A stretch of DNA of 64,000 nt, taken from the NCBI RefSeq assembly GCF_003614925.1, contig NZ_QYLP01000096.1:1-64000 (forward strand). Reading direction: 5' to 3'. The DNA comes from Arthrobacter celericrescens. GTDB lineage: Bacteria > Actinomycetota > Actinomycetes > Actinomycetales > Micrococcaceae. This document shows, piece after piece, positions 7,749 through 16,150 of this stretch. The position numbers and the translations under genes were made by a program. Every line of letters starts with the position of its first letter. Position 1 is the stretch's first letter. The notes beneath the pieces are model-generated. The model ran no database searches, was not told the DNA's origin, and worked only from the letters and a program-made list of their open reading frames with translations.

Positions 7749-9092
7749 GTGTCTCTCCAGAATTCCCCGTCCACCACCACGGAAGCCGAACGTCCGCAAG
7801 CAGGCAGTGTTGCCGGCAAGCGCCGCAGCAACGTCCGATGGAAGCTGTTCCTCCTCCTGCTGGTGCTGGTGGCGGTCAACTACATCGACCGCGGCTCCAT
7901 CTCGGTGGCCCTGCCCATCATCCAGAAGGAATTCAACCTCGGCCCCGAGATGGTCGGCCTGTTGCTTTCCGCATTCTTCTGGACCTATGCCCTGATGCAG
8001 GTTCCCGTTGGCTGGCTGATCGACAAGTTCGGCCCGCGCAAGATGGTCACCGCGTCCTGCGTCGGCTGGGGCGCTGCCACGGCGGCGTCCGGCATGGCAG
8101 GCGGCTTCCTGAGCATGTTCATCGCCCGCATGGCCATCGGCGTCACGGAGGCCGGTGTCATGCCGGCCGGCGGCAAGCTCAACGCACTCTGGATGCACTC
8201 CAAGGAACGCGGCCGCGGCGCCACCATCCTCGACGCCGGCGCTCCGCTCGGCGCGGGCGTGGGCGGCATCCTCATCGCCTGGCTGATCGCGGCCGCCGGC
8301 GGCTGGCGGATGGCCTTCATCATCGCCGGCATCGCAACCGTTGTGCTGGGTGCTGTCATCTGGTGGTACGTCCGGGACAACCCCCGCGAGCACAAGGCCG
8401 TCAACGAGGCCGAAGCCGACTACATCGAAGCCTCGCACCGCGCCGAGGACGAGGCAGCCGCCGCCCAGGGTGCAACCACCCGCCGCGGTCTGGTCCCGTA
8501 CATGAAGTTCCGCTCCTTCTGGGCCATGTGCTTCGGCTGGCTCGGCTTCAACGGCGTGTTCTACGGCCTCCTGACCTGGGGCCCGCTCTACCTGTCCCAG
8601 GCCAAGGGCTTCGACCTGAAGACCATCGGCTGGTCCACCTTCGTGATCTTCGGCGCCGGCTTCGTCGGTGAAATCCTCGGCGGCACCATCGCGGACAAGT
8701 GGCGCGAATCCGGCGCTTCCGCCAACAAGGTCATGCGGACGCTGCTGGGCATCTCCGCCGCGGTCGTCGTCGGCGGCCTGGTGGGCGTCACCATCGTTCC
8801 GGACCCGATCACCGCCGTCGTCCTGCTGTCCGTGGTGCTGTTCTTCCTCCGCTGGGTGGGCCTGTTCTGGGCCGTTCCGGCAACGCTGGGCGGCCGCACC
8901 AATGCGGGCGTCCTGGGCGGCGCCATGAACCTCAGCGGCAACATCGCCGGCATGGTCACGCCTATCGCCGTCGGCTTCATCGTGGGCGCCACCGGCGGTT
9001 ACACCTGGGCCCTGCTCTACTTCGTGGCATCCGCCGTGATCATGGGCATCTCGGTCCTGACGCTCGACTACAGCAAGCGCCTCCCGGTCTAA
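7749..9092 (+). CDS. MFS transporter, ACS (anion:cation symporter) type
   Basis: 447-residue, twelve-helix major facilitator. YIDRGSISVALP in the first helix region and DKFGPRKMV in the loop between helices 2 and 3 are typical of the ACS family, which imports organic anions such as glucarate, galactonate, phthalate or allantoate. The GTG start at 7749 is supported by AAGGAGAAG directly upstream. The N-terminal 30 residues are hydrophilic. It is the first gene behind the palindromic operators and probably imports the substrate, or an anionic derivative, handled by the amidase and hydantoinase-like enzymes downstream. Confidence 0.92.
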   Translation: MSLQNSPSTTTEAERPQAGSVAGKRRSNVRWKLFLLLLVLVAVNYIDRGSISVALPIIQKEFNLGPEMVGLLLSAFFWTYALMQVPVGWLIDKFGPRKMVTASCVGWGAATAASGMAGGFLSMFIARMAIGVTEAGVMPAGGKLNALWMHSKERGRGATILDAGAPLGAGVGGILIAWLIAAAGGWRMAFIIAGIATVVLGAVIWWYVRDNPREHKAVNEAEADYIEASHRAEDEAAAAQGATTRRGLVPYMKFRSFWAMCFGWLGFNGVFYGLLTWGPLYLSQAKGFDLKTIGWSTFVIFGAGFVGEILGGTIADKWRESGASANKVMRTLLGISAAVVVGGLVGVTIVPDPITAVVLLSVVLFFLRWVGLFWAVPATLGGRTNAGVLGGAMNLSGNIAGMVTPIAVGFIVGATGGYTWALLYFVASAVIMGISVLTLDYSKRLPV

Positions 9093-9131
9093 CCCCGGCT
9101 GTTTCACCGCAACAACACCAAAGCAGTACCC

Positions 9132-9196
9132 GTTTGGGATCCCAAACCATTGACAGCAAGGTCGCAAGAACTTACCGTCATATTTGGGATCCCAAA
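9132..9196 (+). promoter_or_regulatory. Second operator-flanked promoter of the amidohydrolase island
   Basis: GTTTGGGATCCCAAAC (9132-9147) is a perfect 16-bp palindrome ending three bases before a -35 TTGACA (9150-9155). The -10 is TACCGT (9173-9178, 17-base spacing). TTTGGGATCCCAAA (9183-9196) starts 10 bases after the -10 start, the same offset as at 7584. The two operators are 50 bp apart centre to centre, which would suit two dimers gripping the promoter from both sides. Confidence 0.85.
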
Positions 9197-9349
9197 CAGA
9201 CACCTCGAGGACGAACTCCTCACCGCGAACGCCTCCGGCCCGTTCATCCGGAAGCACATGTAAGGGCATCGAGAGCCACCGCCTCGCCCACCGCCTTTTG
9301 CAAGTAAAACGCTCATCCGATGAGCCAGTCGCAACGCCCAGGAGGGCCC

Positions 9350-10762
9350 GTGTCGATCAACTCCCAAACCCAAGGCAAGCAGACCCCCGGTTCCGCATCA
9401 GCCGGTTCCGCATCAGCCGGTTCCGCGCCAGCCACGAAGAAGGGCGGCGGAAACTCAATGAAGAGGGTCGTCGCAGCAAGCTTCGTAGGCACCACGCTCG
9501 AGTACTACGATTTCTTCGCCTACAGCACCGCAGCATCCATCGTCTTCCCCGTCCTGTTCTTCCCCGGCTCGGACCCCGCCATCGGCCTGATCCTGGCCCT
9601 GTCCACCTATGCCGTGGGCTATGTGGTCCGCCCGCTCGGTGCCGCCGTCTTCGGCCACTTCGGCGACAAGATCGGCCGCAAGAACGTCCTGGTCACCACC
9701 CTGCTGCTCATGGGCCTGGCCAGTGCCGCCGTCGGCCTCCTGCCCACGTATGAAAACATCGGGATCTGGGCTCCCATCCTGCTGGTGGCCCTCCGCTTCC
9801 TGCAGGGCATCGGCATCGGCGGCGAATGGGGCGGCGCCGCCCTCATGGTCACCGAATCGGACAAGAGCGGCCGCCGCGGCTTCTTCGGCAGCCTCGTCCA
9901 GAGCGCGGCCCCCACCGGCCTGCTCCTTGCCACCGGCATCTTCACGCTCCTCACGGCCACCCTCGCCAAGGACGCCTTCATGGCCTGGGGCTGGCGCATC
10001 CCGTTCCTCATCAGCTTCCTGCTGGTGGCCATCGGCCTCTACATCCGCATGAAGCTCGCCGAATCCCCCGTCTTCGAGGAAGCCGAAAAGAAGGCCGAAG
10101 CGAAGAAGCAGGAAGAGGTCAAGGCTCCCCTCCTCTACGTCTTCGCGCACTACAAGAAGGCCCTGGCCCTGGCCGTCGGCGCCCGCATCGGAAGCGACAT
10201 CGCGTTCTACATCTTCGCCCTGTTCATCCTGGTCTACGGCACCGAACACCTGGGCATGCCCAAGAGCCTGGCACTGGCAGCCTCCACCATTTCCGCCGTC
10301 GCGCAAATGATCGCCATCCCGCTCTTCGGTGCGCTGTGTGACAAGGTGGGCCGCCGCCCGGTGATGATCGGCGGCGCGGTTGCCGGCATCATCTACAGCT
10401 TCATTTTCATCGCCATGCTCAACTCCAAGGAACCGTTCCTGGTGCTGATCGCCCCGGCCATCGGCCTGGTGATCGTGGCCGCGATGTACGCCCCGGTGGC
10501 GTCCTTCATCCCGGAACTGTTCCCCACCAAGGTCCGTTACACCGGTGCGGCCGTGGGCTTCCAGCTGGCAGGCGTGTTCGGCGGCGGCTTCGCCCCGATG
10601 ATCGCGCTCGGGCTGATCACCCTCACCACGTCCGGGTTCTCCGTGGCCGGCTACCTCTCCGCGACCCTGCTGCTCATGGTCTACTGCGTCTTCATCGCCA
10701 AGGAGACGTCCAAGATCGCCATGACCGACGCCGGTGCCAAGGCCCCCGCGGCCATCCGATAG
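9350..10762 (+). CDS. MFS transporter, metabolite:H+ symporter (MHS) family
   Basis: 470-residue major facilitator with the MHS hallmark VVAASFVGTTLEYYDFFAY in helix 1 and GHFGDKIGRKNVLV in the loop after helix 2. MHS proteins import carboxylates, betaines or shikimate with protons. The GTG at 9350 has AGGAGGG just upstream and is preferred to the in-frame ATG at 9320. The hydrophilic N-terminus contains three 15-bp tandem repeats (9387-9431) encoding a Ser/Ala/Gly pentapeptide. The 12-base gap to the amidase suggests co-transcription. A second, different transporter in one island suggests either two substrates or import plus export. Confidence 0.92.
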   Translation: MSINSQTQGKQTPGSASAGSASAGSAPATKKGGGNSMKRVVAASFVGTTLEYYDFFAYSTAASIVFPVLFFPGSDPAIGLILALSTYAVGYVVRPLGAAVFGHFGDKIGRKNVLVTTLLLMGLASAAVGLLPTYENIGIWAPILLVALRFLQGIGIGGEWGGAALMVTESDKSGRRGFFGSLVQSAAPTGLLLATGIFTLLTATLAKDAFMAWGWRIPFLISFLLVAIGLYIRMKLAESPVFEEAEKKAEAKKQEEVKAPLLYVFAHYKKALALAVGARIGSDIAFYIFALFILVYGTEHLGMPKSLALAASTISAVAQMIAIPLFGALCDKVGRRPVMIGGAVAGIIYSFIFIAMLNSKEPFLVLIAPAIGLVIVAAMYAPVASFIPELFPTKVRYTGAAVGFQLAGVFGGGFAPMIALGLITLTTSGFSVAGYLSATLLLMVYCVFIAKETSKIAMTDAGAKAPAAIR

Positions 10763-10774
10763 AAAGTCCTGACA

Positions 10775-12277
10775 ATGAACAACACCGTCCTGCCTTCCGT
10801 GGACAGCAGCCGGCTGACCGGACTCTCCATGGTGGAGTGGGCCGCCGCCCTCCGCGAGCGCCGGCTGACCGCCGTCGAGTGCCTGGAACTGCACCAGGCG
10901 CGGATCGCCGAGGCGAATCCCGGACTGAACGCCATCGTCACCCCGAACCCGCGGGCACGCGAAGAGGCAGAGGCCGCCGACGCCGCCGCAGCGGAGGGCC
11001 GCTTCCTCGGCCCCCTGCACGGGGTCCCCTTCACCGTGAAGGACACCCTGGCGGTCAAGGGATTGCGCTCGACGGCGGGGAGTCCCCTCCTGGGGGACTA
11101 CATCCCGGCGGAATCGGCGACGGCGGTCCGGCGCCTGCAGGAGGCAGGTGCGGTGTTGCTCGGCAAGACCAACTGCTCGGAGTTCGCGGTGGAGACCCAC
11201 AGCCGCAACCCGCTTTTCGGCGAAACCTGGAACCCTTGGGACACCACGCTCACCTCGGGCGGTTCCACCGGAGGCGACAGCGCCGCCGTCGCCTCCGGGA
11301 TGAGCGCCTTCGGACTGGGCACGGACTTCGGCGGGTCCATCCGCTGGCCCGCGCACTGCACCGGCATCACCAGCCTGCGCCCCACCGTGGGCCTCATCCC
11401 CGAAACGGGCCTGCTCCCGTACGTCCCGCCGGCGGACGGCAGCCTGCCCGCCCCGAACTCGATGTCCGCCCTGCACCGCCTGGGCAGCGTGGCGTGGCTG
11501 GCCCGCAGCGCCGAGGACCTGGGCGTGCTGCTCGGGATCCTGGCCGGGCCCGACGGCGTGGACCCCTCCACGGTGCCGGTGCCGCTCGGTGCCCCGCTCG
11601 AGAGCCTGGACGGCTTCAGCGCCGCCTGGTTCGAAGACGAAGGCACCCACCCGGTGCGGGCGGACCTGGTGTCCGTGCTGCGTTCGGCCGCCGAGACCCT
11701 CGCGGGCCTGGGCGTTCCGGTGACGCACGGCCGCCCGCCGGGACTGGAACGGGCCGCGGCTGCCTTCGTGGCGCTGCGCACCGCCGAGGGAATGCCCGAG
11801 GTGGCCGAGCTCGCCGCCGGCCGCGAGGACGGACTCGGCGCCCACCTGCATGGCTTGCTCGGTGAGCCGGCCTCCGTCGTCGAATACCGCAAGGCCGCGG
11901 CGGAACGGGACGCCATCCGGGCCGAGGTGCTGGCCGCCATGGAGGAGCACAACATCCTGCTGCTCCCCGTGGCCTCCGTTCCGGCGTCGGATCCGCGGGA
12001 GCCGAGTTTCACCGTGGAAGGCAAGGACATCCCGTGGACCGAGCTGGGCTCCTGCTGCCGGGCCATCAGCATCCTGGGCTTCCCCGTGGCCGTGGTTCCG
12101 TGCGGCTTGTCCGACGACGGCCTGCCCGTGGGCATCCAGGTGGTGGGCCGGCCCTACCGCGACCGCGAAGTGCTGGCCGTGGCCGTCGCCCTGGAAAAGG
12201 CGTTCGGCCGGCTCACGCCTCCGGCATACAGCTCCTCCGCTTCCGCAGTGTCATCCAGCAGCACGGGGCGGGACTGA
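10775..12277 (+). CDS. Amidase-signature family amidase
   Basis: 500-residue amidase-signature hydrolase, cytoplasmic. The complete Ser-cisSer-Lys triad is visible: Lys89 in FTVKDTL, cis-Ser164 in SGGSTGGDSAAV and nucleophile Ser188 in DFGGSIRWP. Family members cleave linear amides, including half-amides such as maleamate or succinamate, allophanate and aryl amides. Because the operon also encodes a cyclic-amide hydrolase, a natural role would be deamidation of the ring-opened half-amide to a dicarboxylate (inference). The ATG at 10775 follows the MHS gene by 12 bases, with an AAAG-type weak ribosome site. Confidence 0.9.
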   Translation: MNNTVLPSVDSSRLTGLSMVEWAAALRERRLTAVECLELHQARIAEANPGLNAIVTPNPRAREEAEAADAAAAEGRFLGPLHGVPFTVKDTLAVKGLRSTAGSPLLGDYIPAESATAVRRLQEAGAVLLGKTNCSEFAVETHSRNPLFGETWNPWDTTLTSGGSTGGDSAAVASGMSAFGLGTDFGGSIRWPAHCTGITSLRPTVGLIPETGLLPYVPPADGSLPAPNSMSALHRLGSVAWLARSAEDLGVLLGILAGPDGVDPSTVPVPLGAPLESLDGFSAAWFEDEGTHPVRADLVSVLRSAAETLAGLGVPVTHGRPPGLERAAAAFVALRTAEGMPEVAELAAGREDGLGAHLHGLLGEPASVVEYRKAAAERDAIRAEVLAAMEEHNILLLPVASVPASDPREPSFTVEGKDIPWTELGSCCRAISILGFPVAVVPCGLSDDGLPVGIQVVGRPYRDREVLAVAVALEKAFGRLTPPAYSSSASAVSSSSTGRD

Positions 12278-12333
12278 CGCGTGATGAATGCCGCCGAGGA
12301 CGTAAAGTCGCTAAAAACCCCACGAATGGAGCA

Positions 12334-13020
12334 ATGATGCTGGCAGCAGAAGAAACCCCCGCCTCCGACCGCCCCCTGCGCGAGGCCGTGCGGGACACCC
12401 TCCGTTCACGGATCTTCGAAGGCCACTACGCCCCCGGCACCCGCCTGGTGGAGCGTGACCTGGCGGCCGAATTCAACGTATCGCGCCTGCCCATCCGGGA
12501 AGCCCTGCGCATGCTGCGCCAGGAGGGCCTCATCCGGGACCGTGCCTCCCGCGGCTCCGAGGTGGCAGGCCTGAGCGCCAAGGACGTTGAAGACCTGTTC
12601 GACGTCCGCGAATCACTCGAGGTGCTCGCCTGCCGGCTGGCCGCGAGCCGCGCCACCGAGGAGGACCTCAAGCGCCTCTCCGGACTGCTGGACGACGCCG
12701 AACGCTTCCTCGCCAAGGGCTCCATCCTCGAAGCGCACCGGGCCAACAGCGAATTCCACGACGCCATCACGGCCATCGCCAACAACAACTTCCTCCGTTC
12801 GGCATTGGAACCCCTCCAGGGCCGCATGCACTGGCTCTTCCGCCACGTCAGCGACCTGCCCGAACTGATCCAGGAACACCGTGAGCTCTACGCGGCAATC
12901 GCCAGCGGCGACCCGGAGCGCGCAGCCGCCCAGTCGGCGTCGCACATCGGCAAGTACCGCGAGCAGTTCCCCGAAGACTCCCCCGCTACCGAACTCACCC
13001 TGCAACGGAAACGAACATGA
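12334..13020 (+). CDS. GntR-family regulator, FadR/FCD subgroup
   Basis: 228-residue DNA-binding regulator. The winged helix-turn-helix spans about residues 14-75 (LREAVRDTLRSRIFEGHYAPG, then FNVSRLPIREALRMLRQEGL). The all-helical FCD ligand-binding domain spans about 85-215, with the typical FHDAI and H-rich metal or ligand positions (HRANSEFHDAI, HRELYAAI). Tandem ATGs occur at 12334 and 12337; GGAG at 12328-12331 fits the second slightly better. The stop overlaps the next gene's ATG. It probably binds the GGGATCCC palindromes at 7584-7606 and 9132-9196, in this same island, and responds to the pathway substrate. Confidence 0.92.
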   Translation: MMLAAEETPASDRPLREAVRDTLRSRIFEGHYAPGTRLVERDLAAEFNVSRLPIREALRMLRQEGLIRDRASRGSEVAGLSAKDVEDLFDVRESLEVLACRLAASRATEEDLKRLSGLLDDAERFLAKGSILEAHRANSEFHDAITAIANNNFLRSALEPLQGRMHWLFRHVSDLPELIQEHRELYAAIASGDPERAAAQSASHIGKYREQFPEDSPATELTLQRKRT

Positions 13021-13808
13021 AATTACTGGTCATCAACCCCAACATCAGCGAAGACGTCACCGCACTGATCCAGGCCGAGGCCCTGCGTTCTGCCGGACCG
13101 GACACCGAGCTGATCGTGCGAACCGCCCCGCACGGGGTCGAGTACATCGAAACCCGCTTTGAATCGCTCATCGCGGCCGGCGCCGTCGCCGAACTCATTG
13201 CCGAGTACGTGGGTCCCGACGGCAGCCGCGTGGACGGCGTCGTAGTGGCGGCCTTCGGCGATCCGGGCATGCCGGCGCTGAAGGAACTCGTGGACGTCCC
13301 GGTCATCGGGATCACCGAAGCCGCGCTCTGCGCCGCGGCGCTGCAGGGCCAGCGCTTCTCGATCATCGCCATTTCGGACCGCATCACCGCCTGGTACCGG
13401 GACTGCGTGGAGCACTTCGGCCTCGGCGGCCGCCTCGCCTCCATCCGCTCCATCAAGCAGGGCCTGCACGGCATCGGGTCCGTGCAGCACGACTTCAAGG
13501 ACACCCTCCTGGCACTGAGCCGGCAGGCCGTCGAAGAGGACGGGGCCGACGTCGTGATCCTGGCAGGTGCGCCGCTCGCGGGGCTTGCCCGCGACCTTGA
13601 GGGACAGATCCCCGTGCCCGTGGTGGACGGCATTTCGGCCGGCATCCGGATGACCGAGGCCGTGGTGGATCTGCAGTCCGGCTTCCACCGGCAGGGCGCG
13701 TTCGCGCCGCCGCCGGTCAAGAAGCGCAGCGGTTTGTCGGAAAACCTCGACGCCGCCCTCACCACCGCGCAGGCTGCCGCCCAGGCCGCGTCCGTTTCCA
13801 AGAAGTAG
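13017..13808 (+). CDS. Hydantoin-racemase-like protein lacking both catalytic cysteines
   Basis: 263-residue member of the Asp/Glu/hydantoin racemase superfamily. MKLLVINPN and AAFGDPGMPALKEL align directly with Arthrobacter hydantoin racemase HyuA (whose motif is ACFGDPG), and VVILAGAPLAGLARDL aligns with its LGCAGM region. Both catalytic Cys residues of the racemase are replaced: Ala79 at the first position and Gly184 at the second. Two-base 1,1-proton-transfer racemisation by the standard mechanism is therefore not expected. It may be a binding protein, a lyase, or an enzyme using other residues. It overlaps the GntR gene by 4 bases and the hydantoinase-like gene follows 10 bases later, so it belongs to the pathway. 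Confidence 0.85.
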   Translation: MKLLVINPNISEDVTALIQAEALRSAGPDTELIVRTAPHGVEYIETRFESLIAAGAVAELIAEYVGPDGSRVDGVVVAAFGDPGMPALKELVDVPVIGITEAALCAAALQGQRFSIIAISDRITAWYRDCVEHFGLGGRLASIRSIKQGLHGIGSVQHDFKDTLLALSRQAVEEDGADVVILAGAPLAGLARDLEGQIPVPVVDGISAGIRMTEAVVDLQSGFHRQGAFAPPPVKKRSGLSENLDAALTTAQAAAQAASVSKK

Positions 13809-13818
13809 GAGGACACCG

Positions 13819-15258
13819 ATGTCCCTCATCCCAGACCTCGTCATCGCCAACGGCACCGTGGTGAACTCCCCCCTGTCCGGCGGGCCGGCCCGGCAGGCCG
13901 CGCACATCGTGGTGCAGGACGGCCGCATCGTGGAGCTGATCGACGGCGCCCAGCCTGTTCCGGCCGCCGCCCGCACCATCGACGCCCAAGGCAAGCTCGT
14001 GATCCCCGGCGGCATCGACGGGCACTGCCACGTGGCCCAGGTGACCGGCCGCTTCCGCACCTTGGACGACTTCGCCATCACCTCCACCGCCGCGCTGTGG
14101 GGCGGCACCACCACCATCATCGACTTCGGCATCCCGCGGGACGCCCAGGAAACCCCGCTGGATGCCGTGCTCAACAAGAAGCGCCTGGCCGCCGAATCCC
14201 GCTGCGATGTGGCCCTCCACGGCTCCGTGATCAGCTGGGACGAGACCGTGCCGTGGCAGCTGGAGCAGCTCGCCGCCGAGGGCGTGCGCTCCGTGAAGAT
14301 GTACACCACCAACCGCGGCTCCACCATGGCCGACGGGGACACCATCCTGAAGGTCATGCGGGAAATGGTCCGCCTGGACGGCCTCACCTACATCCACGCC
14401 GAGCACGACGCCATCATCGCCGACTGCACCGAACAGCACGCCGCGGACGGCCTGATCGGCATCGAACACCTGCACCGCACCCGCCCGGAACTGGCCGAGG
14501 AACTCTCCGTCAAGGAAACCCTGGCCCTGGCCAAGTACACCGGGGCGCCCGTGTACTTCGTGCACCAGTCCACCCCCGGTGCCGTGGACTTGGTCACCGC
14601 GGCCCGCGCCGAGGGCCAGGAAGCCTACTCGGAGACCTGCCCGCACTACCTGACCCTGGACGACACCGTTTACGGCACCGAGTTTCCCGAGTGGTACGCC
14701 TGCTGCCCGCCCATGCGCTCCCCGGAAACCGTGGCGGCCCTCAAGGAACGCCTCGCGGCCGGAGCCATCCACACCGTGTCCTCGGACCACTCCTGCTACG
14801 ACCTCTCGCAGAAGCGCGAGCGCACCGACGACATCCGCTTCATGCCGCACGGCCTGCCCGGCGTCGAAACCCGCATGCCCGTGACGTTCACCGCCCTGGT
14901 CACCGAGTCCGGCGGCACCGTGGAGGACTTCGTGGAGGTCTTCTCCGCCGGACCCGCCCGGATCAACGCCGTGCCCGGCAAGGGCTCCATCGCCGAAGGC
15001 TTCGACGCCGACCTCGTCATCTTCGATCCCGCCGAGGAACGCAAGGTCGACGGCGGCGCGCTGCACATGGGAACCGACTTCTCGCCGTTCGAGGGGAAGG
15101 CACTGAACGGCTGGCCCGCCGTCGTCGTCTCCGCCGGACGCGTGGTGCTGGACGAAGACGGCTTCCACGATCCCGGCCCCGTGGGCCGCTTCGTGGCCCG
15201 CGACGGCTTCACCGCACACCGCGACGCCCTGGCCGCTTCCCCCGCCGTTTCTGTCTAG
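13819..15258 (+). CDS. Dihydropyrimidinase/hydantoinase-family amidohydrolase
   Basis: 479-residue metal-dependent cyclic amidohydrolase. All binuclear metal ligands are present: His69 and His71 (GHCH), the carboxylatable Lys160 (RSVKMY), His193 (YIHAEH), His249 (YFVHQS) and Asp323 (SSDHS). The length matches D-hydantoinase, dihydropyrimidinase and allantoinase. AGGAGG precedes the ATG at 13819. It would open a cyclic amide, imide or ureide ring, with the amidase of the same operon acting on the product. No N-carbamoylase (HyuC or beta-ureidopropionase) is nearby, which argues against ordinary hydantoin or pyrimidine breakdown and in favour of an imide-type substrate (inference). Confidence 0.9.
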   Translation: MSLIPDLVIANGTVVNSPLSGGPARQAAHIVVQDGRIVELIDGAQPVPAAARTIDAQGKLVIPGGIDGHCHVAQVTGRFRTLDDFAITSTAALWGGTTTIIDFGIPRDAQETPLDAVLNKKRLAAESRCDVALHGSVISWDETVPWQLEQLAAEGVRSVKMYTTNRGSTMADGDTILKVMREMVRLDGLTYIHAEHDAIIADCTEQHAADGLIGIEHLHRTRPELAEELSVKETLALAKYTGAPVYFVHQSTPGAVDLVTAARAEGQEAYSETCPHYLTLDDTVYGTEFPEWYACCPPMRSPETVAALKERLAAGAIHTVSSDHSCYDLSQKRERTDDIRFMPHGLPGVETRMPVTFTALVTESGGTVEDFVEVFSAGPARINAVPGKGSIAEGFDADLVIFDPAEERKVDGGALHMGTDFSPFEGKALNGWPAVVVSAGRVVLDEDGFHDPGPVGRFVARDGFTAHRDALAASPAVSV

Positions 15259-15268
15259 GAGTTACCCC

Positions 15269-15997
15269 TTGCCTTCCGAAAACCGCCCTGTCCGCATCGG
15301 CATGATCGTGCCGTCCTCCAACACCTGCCTGGAGCCGCAAAGCTACCGGATCCTTGGTGAGCGCACGGACGTCACCCTGCACTTCACCCGCATCAACGTC
15401 ACCCGGATCGCCCTGGACGACTCTTCGGACAAGCAGTTCGACGCCGCCGGCATGCGCGCCGCCGCGGAACTGCTCGCCACGGCCGACGTGGATGTCATCG
15501 CCTGGAACGGCACCTCCGGGTCCTGGCTGGGTGCCGCCCACGACCTCGAGCTGGTGCAGGAGATCACGGACGCCACCGGCATCCCCGCCACCACCTCCAC
15601 GCTCGCGTACCTGGCTGCGTTCTCCGAGTTCGGGACCGAGCGGATCGGCATGCTCACCCCGTACACGGCGGACGTGAACGAGGCCGTGGTGGCGTCCTAT
15701 GAGCGCGAGGGCATCAAGACCGTGGACCACCGGCACCTGGACCTGAGCGACAACGAATCCTTCGCCCGGGTCACCGACGCCGAGATGCTGCCCGGGTCCC
15801 TGGAGCTCGCCGCGTTGAAGCCCGACGCCCTGATCTACCTCTGCACCAACCTCTACGGTGCCAACATCACGGCGGAGGTGGAGTCACGCACGGACGTCCC
15901 CGTGCTCGACTCCGTGGCCGTGACCCTGTGGCACACCCTGAAGCTTGCCGGCGCCCCCTTGCTCGCCCCAAGGTGGGGCCGGTTGCTGGCTGGCTGA
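15269..15997 (+). CDS. Amdase/maleate cis-trans isomerase-family protein with one active-site Cys
   Basis: 242-residue member of the arylmalonate decarboxylase/maleate isomerase family. The TTG start at 15269 is supported by AGGAG at 15257-15261, just after the hydantoinase stop. The second catalytic Cys is present (Cys192 in YLCTN). The first, normally in a CTS motif of maleate isomerase, is Gly81 (NGTSGSW). Arylmalonate decarboxylase also has Gly at the first position and one catalytic Cys at the second, so a decarboxylase-like activity is as likely as maleate isomerisation. As the last gene of the operon it may act on the dicarboxylate left after ring opening and deamidation. A strong terminator follows. 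Confidence 0.82.
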   Translation: MPSENRPVRIGMIVPSSNTCLEPQSYRILGERTDVTLHFTRINVTRIALDDSSDKQFDAAGMRAAAELLATADVDVIAWNGTSGSWLGAAHDLELVQEITDATGIPATTSTLAYLAAFSEFGTERIGMLTPYTADVNEAVVASYEREGIKTVDHRHLDLSDNESFARVTDAEMLPGSLELAALKPDALIYLCTNLYGANITAEVESRTDVPVLDSVAVTLWHTLKLAGAPLLAPRWGRLLAG

Positions 15998-16088
15998 TCC
16001 CCCATCGGTCCAGCCGGCGCCCGGACTGAACCTGCCCCGCCCCCGCACTATGCAGAGTGCGGGGCGCGGCATCCGGGAAGACCAACGG

Positions 16089-16133
16089 CGGCCCGCCCCT
16101 GTGCCCTTCGGAGTGCGGGGCGGGCCGTTTTTG
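16089..16133 (+). terminator. Terminator of the amidohydrolase operon
   Basis: Left arm CGGCCCGCCCC (16089-16099) and right arm GGGGCGGGCCG (16117-16127) form an 11-bp GC-rich stem followed at once by TTTTTGT. It lies about 90 bases after the last gene. A weaker GC-rich inverted repeat (about 16036-16064) precedes it. Confidence 0.88.
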
Positions 16134-16150
16134 TCTGGCTTGTTCGGCGG

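Noticed and set aside
7737..9269. 510-codon open frame antisense to the first MFS transporter
   Set aside because: Composition (His/Asp/Gly/Glu-rich, no domain) is typical of a complementary-strand shadow in high-GC DNA; the plus-strand MFS protein has clear family motifs and a ribosome site.
9455..11950. 831-codon antisense open frame across the MHS transporter and amidase
   Set aside because: It spans two well-supported genes on the other strand and has low-complexity composition without motifs.
13017..15258. Calling the racemase/hydantoinase pair a classical hyu hydantoin operon
   Set aside because: No HyuC carbamoylase or HyuP-type transporter is present, and the racemase homologue lacks both catalytic cysteines.
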